From Chlorobiota bacterium (lineage in GTDB: Bacteria; Bacteroidota; Bacteroidia; Bacteroidales; Marinilabiliaceae), in contig JAADEM010000071.1 in assembly GCA_013153405.1 (NCBI GenBank), positions 1 through 64,000 on the forward strand: a stretch of 64,000 nucleotides of DNA. The letters run 5' to 3'. This document shows, piece after piece, positions 36,311 to 42,850 of the stretch (positions within the stretch are counted from its first letter, which is position 1; the number at the start of each line of letters is the position of its first letter). The notes beneath the pieces are model-generated. The model was given only the letters and a program-made list of their open reading frames with translations. It was not told the DNA's origin and did no database searches. The position numbers were made by a program, and so were the translations under genes.

Positions 36311-37702
36311 TCAGAAACAGTTCAGCGAATTTGAGGGCTCGGCACAAACAACACAAAAGTCACACTTGTCAAGTTCACCTCTGAAACGTTTCTCTACCAG
36401 TTCACGTATCTGCTCTTTAAGGGCTTCCACTTTTATTTTATCTATAACCTCATAAGCAAATGCATACATCAGCAATACTCTGGCTTCTTCCTTGCTTATT
36501 CCACGTGAGCGCAGATAAAACATAGCTTCATCATCAAGCTGGCCAACGGTTGCACCATGGCTGCACTTCACATCATCGGCATATATCTCAAGCTGAGGTC
36601 TGGTACTCATTCTTGCAAGATCTGTAAGCAGAATGTTATTATTCGATTGGTATGCATTTGTGTTCTGAGAATCTTCCCGTACAAGCACCCTTCCGGTAAA
36701 GGCCCCAGTTGCCCTGTCATCAAGGACCCCCTTAAACAGTTCGAAACTTGTACAGTTTGGTTTGGCATGGTCGATAAATGTGAAATTATCAACATGCTGA
36801 TTTTTATCACTCAGATACAGTCCGTATAAATGACTCTCTGCATTTTCGCCATTAAGTTTGTAAAATATATTGTTCCGGGCGATTCCGGCATGAAGAGTTA
36901 TGTTGTTTGTAAGTACATTCGATGATGCTTTTTGCTCAATAAAAAGCCCGGCCACCTGTGTGGTGAGATTATGCTGATTCTGTTGGTTATAATACTCAAT
37001 AAAAGCGTTTTCACCGGCAAACACTTCAGTTACACTATTCATCACGAATTTACTCGGAGTCAGGGTGTGGTCACACACCAGAATACGCGCCTGACTGTTT
37101 TGTTCCACTATAACCATATTTCGCTGAAATGCTGCAATATCGCTGTCACCGGTCAGAATATTAACTATCTGAAGCGGCTTGTCAAGCACCACTCCATCGG
37201 GCACATAAATAAAAACCCCGTCCTGAGCAAACATCCCGTTCAATGCGGTAAAACCGTCACGTTCAAATCTGGCTGCTTTGTTATAATACTTTTCAAAGAT
37301 TTCAGGATATTTTATAGCACCCTCTTTCAGGCTTCCGAAAAAAACACCATCGGGTAAAGACTCTGCCACCTTATTTTTTGCAGAGTACCATCCGTTAATT
37401 ACAAATACCGAATATGTTTCAAGAGCAGTTACCTCGCATTTAAAAAAATCTTCCAGTTGCGAATCGGTATCCGTATGGACAAAACTAAAGTCAAAACTTC
37501 CTTTCAGGAATGGCTGTATATTTGTATACTTATAATCTTCATCCCTGTCATCTGGAATTCCCTTCAGGTCAAAACTTTCAAAACACTCATTACGGACGTT
37601 ATTAATTACATCAGGTGAATGCCTTTCGATAAGCTTCCTGTTTTCCTCAAAAAGCTCTTTATAGTTTTCCTTTACTTCTTCTATTCTTTTTGTTACGCTC
37701 AT
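36311..37702 (-). CDS. sufD: SufD, scaffold subunit of the SufBCD complex
   Basis: The 463-residue protein shares the beta-helix core of SufB and SufD, with family motifs IYVPDGVVLDKPL, RARILVCDHT-like sequence, and CSHGATVGQLDDEAMFYLRSRGI near the C-terminus, followed by EARVLLMYAFA. A Cys-containing tail (CDFCVVCAEP) is notable and could bind metal, but this is not established. SufD pairs with SufB and SufC to form the cluster scaffold. It lies 75 bp after sufC. Confidence 0.92.
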   Translation of the reverse strand: MSVTKRIEEVKENYKELFEENRKLIERHSPDVINNVRNECFESFDLKGIPDDRDEDYKYTNIQPFLKGSFDFSFVHTDTDSQLEDFFKCEVTALETYSVFVINGWYSAKNKVAESLPDGVFFGSLKEGAIKYPEIFEKYYNKAARFERDGFTALNGMFAQDGVFIYVPDGVVLDKPLQIVNILTGDSDIAAFQRNMVIVEQNSQARILVCDHTLTPSKFVMNSVTEVFAGENAFIEYYNQQNQHNLTTQVAGLFIEQKASSNVLTNNITLHAGIARNNIFYKLNGENAESHLYGLYLSDKNQHVDNFTFIDHAKPNCTSFELFKGVLDDRATGAFTGRVLVREDSQNTNAYQSNNNILLTDLARMSTRPQLEIYADDVKCSHGATVGQLDDEAMFYLRSRGISKEEARVLLMYAFAYEVIDKIKVEALKEQIRELVEKRFRGELDKCDFCVVCAEPSNSLNCF

Positions 37703-37777
37703 CTTTTTTCGTTTAGCTTAAGCACTAGACTTTCAGCTGTTTATTTCTAACCACAAACCGGACACACACAAGCATCT

Positions 37778-38530
37778 TTACTCTTCAACCTCTTTTTTTA
37801 TCCAGTCATATCCCTTTTCTTCAAGCTCAAGGGCAAGCTCTTTACCTGCAGATTTTACTATCCTGCCCTGATATAAAACATGTACAAAATCAGGAACAAT
37901 ATAATCAAGAAGGCGCTGATAATGAGTAATTACAATCACTGCATTATCGGGGCGTTTTAATTTATTTACCCCATTTGCCACAATACGCAAAGCATCAATA
38001 TCAAGACCAGAATCTGTTTCGTCAAGAATTGCAAGCTTAGGCTCCAACATTGCCATCTGAAATATTTCATTCTTTTTCTTCTCTCCTCCCGAGAATCCTT
38101 CATTAACCGAACGATTTGTAAGATTCGAGTCTATTTCGACAAGTTTTTTCTTTTCGCGCATAAGTTTCAGGAATTCACTTGCCGACAGCGGTTCCAGCCC
38201 TTTATACTTTCGGTGTTCATTAAGAGCAGTACGCATAAAATTCACCATACTCACACCCGGTATCTCAACAGGATACTGAAAACTCAGAAATATTCCTTCG
38301 CGGGCTCTGTCTTCAGGTGAAAGTTCCAGCAGATTTTTTCCGTTAAACAACACTTCACCTTCCACAACTTTAAATTTCTCATTTCCTGTCAGTACGGAGG
38401 CTAGGGTGCTTTTACCGGAACCGTTCGGTCCCATAATAGCATGTATTTCTCCCGGCTTTACTTTAAGGTTTATTCCCCGTAATATCTCCTTATCATCTAT
38501 GCTTGCATGCAGATTCTTTATCTCTAACAT
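37778..38530 (-). CDS. sufC: SufC, ATPase of the SufBCD complex
   Basis: This 250-residue ABC-type ATPase has Walker A GPNGSGKST at 34-42, the signature NEGFSGGEKKKNEIFQM and Walker B LAILDETDSGLDIDAL, all hallmark SufC wording. ATP hydrolysis drives conformational change in SufB-SufD during Fe-S assembly. It lies between sufB (90 bp upstream) and sufD (75 bp downstream). No membrane domain is present; it is a soluble ABC protein. Confidence 0.95.
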   Translation of the reverse strand: MLEIKNLHASIDDKEILRGINLKVKPGEIHAIMGPNGSGKSTLASVLTGNEKFKVVEGEVLFNGKNLLELSPEDRAREGIFLSFQYPVEIPGVSMVNFMRTALNEHRKYKGLEPLSASEFLKLMREKKKLVEIDSNLTNRSVNEGFSGGEKKKNEIFQMAMLEPKLAILDETDSGLDIDALRIVANGVNKLKRPDNAVIVITHYQRLLDYIVPDFVHVLYQGRIVKSAGKELALELEEKGYDWIKKEVEE

Positions 38531-38620
38531 TTTATTCTGTAGTTAATTATTTTTATTTTTTCTTTATTCTCAATCTGTTTTTTACAAATAAAACTTAAAC
38601 ACAACAGCAATTTACTCCCG

Positions 38621-40069
38621 TCACCCTACACTTCCTTCCAGACTTATCTGCAATAGTTTCTGAGCTTCAACTGCAAACTCCATAGGCAGTTGATTTATAA
38701 CATCCTTTACATAGCCATTAACTATGAGTCCGACTGCATCCTCGGTGGAAATTCCACGTTGATTACAGTAAAATATCTGATCTTCACCGATTTTTGACGT
38801 TGTTGCCTCATGCTCGACAATAGCACTGTTGTTATGAGCATCAATATACGGGAAGGTATGAGCCCCGCACCTGTCACCTAAAAGTAAAGAGTCACATTGT
38901 GAAAAATTCCTGGCATTTGATGCTTTTTTAGCCACTTTTACCAATCCCCTGTAACTGTTCTGGCTTTTACCCGCCGATACTCCTTTCGACACTATCAGAC
39001 TTCGGGTATTTTTACCAAGATGAATCATTTTTGTTCCGGTATCAGCCTGCTGATAATTATTGGTTACTGCTACCGAATAAAATTCACCCACACTATGATC
39101 ACCTTTAAGCACACAACTCGGATATTTCCAGGTTATTGCCGAGCCTGTTTCAACCTGAGTCCATGATATTTTTGAATAGTCACCTTTACACAGAGCTCTT
39201 TTGGTAACAAAATTATATATGCCACCTTTTCCTTCCTTATCGCCCGGATACCAGTTCTGAACAGTTGAATATTTCACTTCGGCACGTTCCATAACCACTA
39301 TTTCTACAATGGCTGCATGAAGTTGATTCTCATCGCGCTGTGGGGCTGTACAACCTTCAAGATAACTAACATAACTATCGTCGTCGGCTACAATCAAAGT
39401 CCGCTCAAACTGCCCGGTATTTATTGCATTTATTCTGAAATATGTAGATAGTTCCATCGGACAGCGGACTCCCTTCGGTATGTACACAAACGAACCGTCG
39501 CTAAACACGGCAGAGTTCAATGCTGCAAAATAATTATCAGCATATGAAACAACCGATCCAAGATATTTTTTCACAAGATCGGGATATTCCTGAATGGCCT
39601 CACTTATTGAACAAAAAATAATACCTTTTTCTGCCAGTGTTTCTTTAAATGTAGTCTTCACAGAAACACTGTCCATTACTGCATCAACAGCCACACCTGC
39701 AAGAACCTTCTGTTCGTCAAGAGGTATTCCCAGCTTATCGAAAGTCGCTTTAAGTTCCGGATCTACTTCATCTAGACTTTTCAGTTCAGGTTTCTTTTTA
39801 GGTGCCGCATAATAAATAATGTCATCAAAATCAATCTCAGGTATTTTCAGATGAGGCCAGTCGGGCATCTTCATCTTTTTCCATTGGCGGTATGCCTTAA
39901 GGCGAAACTCAAGCATAAATTCCGGCTCATTTTTCTTTTCCGATATCAGACGAACCACATCTTCATTAAGTCCCTTAGGAATATAATCCATTTCTATATC
40001 AGAATAAAAACCGTACTTATACTCTCCTCCGGTTACATCATCCAGTATTTTATTTTTATCATCTGTCAT
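38621..40069 (-). CDS. sufB: SufB, scaffold subunit of the SufBCD complex
   Basis: This 482-residue protein is the first gene of the suf operon. Family motifs include [41 protein letters not shown], and the C-terminal [20 protein letters not shown] with [19 protein letters not shown]. Conserved cysteines are therefore in place. SufB forms the cluster-building scaffold with SufC and SufD. The operon order B-C-D-S-E-T and the absence of SufA or an SufR/IscR-like regulator agree with a minimal Bacteroidota system. A good promoter lies about 100 bp upstream. Confidence 0.95.
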   Translation of the reverse strand: MTDDKNKILDDVTGGEYKYGFYSDIEMDYIPKGLNEDVVRLISEKKNEPEFMLEFRLKAYRQWKKMKMPDWPHLKIPEIDFDDIIYYAAPKKKPELKSLDEVDPELKATFDKLGIPLDEQKVLAGVAVDAVMDSVSVKTTFKETLAEKGIIFCSISEAIQEYPDLVKKYLGSVVSYADNYFAALNSAVFSDGSFVYIPKGVRCPMELSTYFRINAINTGQFERTLIVADDDSYVSYLEGCTAPQRDENQLHAAIVEIVVMERAEVKYSTVQNWYPGDKEGKGGIYNFVTKRALCKGDYSKISWTQVETGSAITWKYPSCVLKGDHSVGEFYSVAVTNNYQQADTGTKMIHLGKNTRSLIVSKGVSAGKSQNSYRGLVKVAKKASNARNFSQCDSLLLGDRCGAHTFPYIDAHNNSAIVEHEATTSKIGEDQIFYCNQRGISTEDAVGLIVNGYVKDVINQLPMEFAVEAQKLLQISLEGSVG

Positions 40070-40165
40070 ATTTAATCCTCTTTATGTATCATACTAACAA
40101 GTTCCAACTCTTTAAGTTCAACCAAACCTGCTGTTCATATTACTTTATTTCATCAAAAAGGCACA

Positions 40166-40173
40166 CAAAACTA
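40166..40173 (-). promoter_or_regulatory. Promoter -7 box of the suf operon
   Basis: The minus strand reads TAGTTTTG, an exact TAnnTTTG match. Exactly 19 bp upstream is TTTA (40193-40196), one base from TTTG. The sufB ATG is about 95 bp downstream. Confidence 0.6.
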
Positions 40174-40357
40174 TAAATTATTTAGATTAAATTAAAATTA
40201 ATTATGGTTTAGATAGAAAACATTTAAATAGATTTAAAAAACTGAACCAATCATAAAGTTAACTGTTATCTAACCACCGGTTTTTCTGACAATATTTCAA
40301 ACATCAGGCAGAAACCGTTTATTTCTTTTCAAGGGGAAACAAAATATGAATTTTCAC

Positions 40358-40376
40358 GTAAATAAAATTTATTTAC
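40358..40376. promoter_or_regulatory. 9-bp-arm palindrome upstream of a lipoprotein gene
   Basis: GTAAATAAA-A-TTTATTTAC is perfectly symmetric around one base and lies 49 bp before the lipoprotein ATG. It could be an operator, though AT-rich DNA yields such palindromes by chance. Confidence 0.35.
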
Positions 40377-40424
40377 ACGATTATAATAATTATTAAGTAT
40401 AACATAAAACAAAAGGAAAACACC

Positions 40425-40955
40425 ATGAAAAAATTATTTATTATTGTTGCCGCATTATCGATTCTTGCGGTTTCTTGTGAAGTGCTGGACGAACTAACTC
40501 AATTTGACATGAGCTACGATTCTACATTTACTGTAGACTCGGCTATTCCGATAAATGTACCATTTGACATCAGTACTCCTCCGGTTCAGACAAATTCAGA
40601 ATCAACATTTGAAGGGTATAATACAGCTAAAAATCTTATTGATGAAATCACTCTGAAGAAAATGAAGCTTATTATTACTGCTCCCGAAGGTGAGAATTTT
40701 GATTTTTTGAGTAATCTGGAATTATATATAAATGCTGACGGACTTGATGAAGAATTGATTGCCTCAATAGATAACATTCCCGAAGGTCAAACAGAACTCT
40801 TGCTTGATGTAGAAAACACCAACATAAAAGATTTTATTTATGCTGATGAATTTCAACTGAGAGTAAAAACCACAACTGATGAAATACTCACACAAGACAT
40901 AGAAATCAAAGCTGAATATGTATTTCACGTAAATGCTAAAATATTGGGAATATAA
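40425..40955 (+). CDS. Hypothetical lipoprotein (176 aa)
   Basis: No family is recognised. Residues 1-17 form a signal peptide with lipobox AVSC and cysteine C18. The mature part is acidic, with alternating beta-type segments such as LKKMKLIITAPEG, LSNLELYINADG and EFQLRVKTTTDEILTQDIEIKAEYVFHVNAKI. This suggests a beta-sandwich with no catalytic motif in view. It is transcribed away from the suf operon and is followed by the large inverted repeat at 40997-41188. It is a plausible periplasmic or surface protein, and the function is unknown. Confidence 0.75.
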   Translation: MKKLFIIVAALSILAVSCEVLDELTQFDMSYDSTFTVDSAIPINVPFDISTPPVQTNSESTFEGYNTAKNLIDEITLKKMKLIITAPEGENFDFLSNLELYINADGLDEELIASIDNIPEGQTELLLDVENTNIKDFIYADEFQLRVKTTTDEILTQDIEIKAEYVFHVNAKILGI

Positions 40956-40996
40956 TCCGGGACAAATCAGATAACATTTTTTAAACAACACACAAT

Positions 40997-41188
40997 AGGC
41001 TGTCCAAAAAGTTATTATCCTGAATGAAAAGCCTGCCATACAAATCCGACTATTTTGTTAAAGCGGGCCTGTTAAATTACGGTGCAAACAGAGAGTTTCA
41101 CACCCCACTTGTACTGATTTAATTTCTTTATACGGAAATACCTGTTCCTTCATGTAATAACAGTGTATTTATTCTTTTTGGACAGCCT
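40997..41188. repeat. 192-nt element with 15-bp perfect inverted ends
   Basis: The left arm AGGCTGTCCAAAAAG (40997-41011) and right arm CTTTTTGGACAGCCT (41174-41188) are exact complements separated by 162 nt. A T-rich stretch follows on the plus strand. The arms resemble those of the compact terminator at 31738-31807. It may be a terminator split by an insertion, or a small non-coding mobile element. Confidence 0.55.
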
Positions 41189-41597
41189 CTTTTTATGGCA
41201 ATCGCAAATCAAACCAGCACTCCTGGATACCGTATCGAATAAATTTTTACAAGCCCCTTTTTTACAGGGCATAGTAACTAGTATAAACAAACCTTTTAAG
41301 CATAAAGCGGGCTTAACACTTCTGTTATGGCATACCTTTAGTCTTTTTATACCTTATACATTCAATTATCAGGTATTTTTGCATTCAGTTTAGCGGCAGA
41401 CTATTGTATATCGGTCTCAGCCGGACAAAGAAACAATTGCCAAATCGTAACTATCGGATTTTTACAGCAGGTTTATTGCAACAACATTAAGATATGAGAT
41501 TTATATACCGGCAAACTTTCTGACCAAAAAGTTTCTGCAAAAACCGGCCATGTAGATTTTTTTAATTCACATCACATAAAATTACATTAAAGCATAA

Positions 41598-41628
41598 AAA
41601 AAGGGACAACTCGTTAGTTGCCCCTTTC
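41598..41628 (-). terminator. Terminator of the Cys-containing lipoprotein gene
   Basis: The stem AAAGGG-A-CAACT / AGTTG-C-CCCTTT has the loop CGTT. It lies about 25-50 nt past the lipoprotein stop and is followed on the minus strand by a T7 run. Confidence 0.7.
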
Positions 41629-41649
41629 TTATTAACACTCAATGCAAAA

Positions 41650-42498
41650 CTACAGCTCTACTTCTTCAGTTACATCACCTACAGTAACTGTTATTAAGTT
41701 ATCACATTCACCATCACCGTAATCAATAGTTTTAGTTTCTGCTCCTTCTGTTTCAATGGTTACTATACCACTAACAGGATAGAAACATCCGTTTTTATAA
41801 ATCAACGGTTCGGTAATTGTAAGTGTAAAATTATTTCCATCAATATCAACTCCAGAACCTCCACCGGTTACCGACCATACATCGTCAGCAAACAAGAAGG
41901 TATCACCTCCTTCAATCAGTTCTGCCACTTTCTCACAATTCCAGGTCATTGATGTACCATCGGCATAAGTAACTTTACCATCAGTAAGTTTTTTAAGAAA
42001 TGTCATGTTACCTGCATCATTAAGGCCGGTATTAAGAATTGTTTTAACACCTTCAATTTTATTTCCATCGAAATAGAAGTTATCAAAAGTCATTTCCCTT
42101 AAAGAACCTTCATTTCTCCAAAAGTCAGACAGTGTAACATGAATCTTTCCTGTACGGGTATGACCACAGGCACACACACAGCTGCTATCTCCAAAGTCTA
42201 CAGTCCAGCTACGCGGCCAGAAAAGACCATCATCATTCGGCTCAATGGTTATCGTAAAACATCTGGTATCAGTAGACTTCAAAACCTCTTCGGTAAGTTC
42301 ACCCGATTCATCGGTTGAAAGAGCCTCATCAACATCACTTAAAGTATATGCGCCAATAAGGTTGGCATAATCTGTAGCATCCGTTTTAACAACAGTATCA
42401 TCCTTAACGGTGTCGTCATCTAAATTACTGCACGATTGTAATGCTGATAATCCCATTACAAACGCCAAAATCACTAAAATTTCACTTAATCTTTTCAT
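41650..42498 (-). CDS. Hypothetical lipoprotein with two similar beta-rich modules (282 aa)
   Basis: The signal peptide ends QSC with lipidated cysteine C23. The mature protein is acidic and contains two related segments: WTVDFGDSSCVCACGHTRTG then KIHVTLSD, and later TKTIDYGDGECDNLITVTVG. Both have a beta strand, Asp/Tyr-Gly-Asp and cysteine(s), then another strand. The first has a C-x-C-x-C cluster. Similar lipoproteins with a D[FY]G.G.C motif occur widely in Bacteroidota without assigned function; this statement is from memory of the family and was not checked. Its 5' region holds the 150-nt inverted-repeat element at 42535-42684, which would be in its leader. It is transcribed alone. Confidence 0.75.
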   Translation of the reverse strand: MKRLSEILVILAFVMGLSALQSCSNLDDDTVKDDTVVKTDATDYANLIGAYTLSDVDEALSTDESGELTEEVLKSTDTRCFTITIEPNDDGLFWPRSWTVDFGDSSCVCACGHTRTGKIHVTLSDFWRNEGSLREMTFDNFYFDGNKIEGVKTILNTGLNDAGNMTFLKKLTDGKVTYADGTSMTWNCEKVAELIEGGDTFLFADDVWSVTGGGSGVDIDGNNFTLTITEPLIYKNGCFYPVSGIVTIETEGAETKTIDYGDGECDNLITVTVGDVTEEVEL

Positions 42499-42534
42499 AA
42501 CTCATTCTTTTTAAATTAACACTTTTAAAAACCC

Positions 42535-42684
42535 TTTCTCTGTTTTTACATTTTATAACAATACAAACATAATACACAAGTATTGCTGATATGTTATAAT
42601 TTTTCACAAAAATTGTATAATTTTCCGCTTATCCGTTTTTTGTGAAAAATACCTGAAAGAATCTATAATGTAAAAACAGAGAAA
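42535..42684. repeat. 150-nt element with 18-bp perfect terminal inverted repeats and internal palindromes
   Basis: The left end TTTCTCTGTTTTTACATT (42535-42552) and right end AATGTAAAAACAGAGAAA (42667-42684) are exact complements. Inside, ATTTTTCACAAAAA (42599-42612) and TTTTTGTGAAAAAT (42637-42650) form a second perfect 14-bp pair around 24 nt. A further CAATAC/GTATTG pair lies in the left half. No target-site duplication is visible at the edges. It could be a miniature non-coding mobile element or a structured leader between two divergent lipoprotein genes. Confidence 0.7.
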
Positions 42685-42817
42685 AGAGCTTATCTATTTA
42701 CCATATAGCATATATAATATTATAATCGTATGACACGATAATAACTCAATACTTTTGAGCAAATCATTATTTTTTATTTTAATAAGCAAACATTTATATA
42801 CATAATTCCCTTCTTTT

Positions 42818-42825
42818 TATTTTTG
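42818..42825 (+). promoter_or_regulatory. -7 box for the YncE/phosphoesterase gene
   Basis: TATTTTTG is an exact TAnnTTTG match 25 bp before the ATG. TTTA lies 21 bp upstream, a poor but possible -33 element. Confidence 0.5.
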
Positions 42826-42850
42826 TAACTTAACTAACAAATACACCATT

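Larger units (their letters stand above)
40070..40424. other. Divergent intergenic region between sufB and a lipoprotein gene
   Basis: No gene is seen in 355 bases. The region contains the sufB promoter, a loose hairpin with arms CGGTTT...CTG and CAGAAACCG near 40277-40318, and the palindrome at 40358-40376. It is very AT-rich. Confidence 0.5.
40956..41649. other. Spacer with a long inverted repeat
   Basis: No credible gene is seen in 694 bases. A 76-codon plus-strand frame at 41163-41393 begins inside one arm of the inverted repeat and looks like chance. The notable parts are the 15-bp inverted repeat at 40997-41188 and the terminator near 41598. Confidence 0.5.
42499..42850. other. Divergent intergenic region carrying an inverted-repeat element
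   Basis: These 352 bases contain no gene. They hold the 150-nt element at 42535-42684 and a -7 box for the downstream YncE/phosphoesterase gene. Confidence 0.6.

Noticed and set aside
41163-41393. 76-codon plus-strand frame in the 40956-41649 spacer
   Set aside because: It begins inside an arm of the inverted repeat, has skewed hydrophobic composition and no promoter or homology cue.
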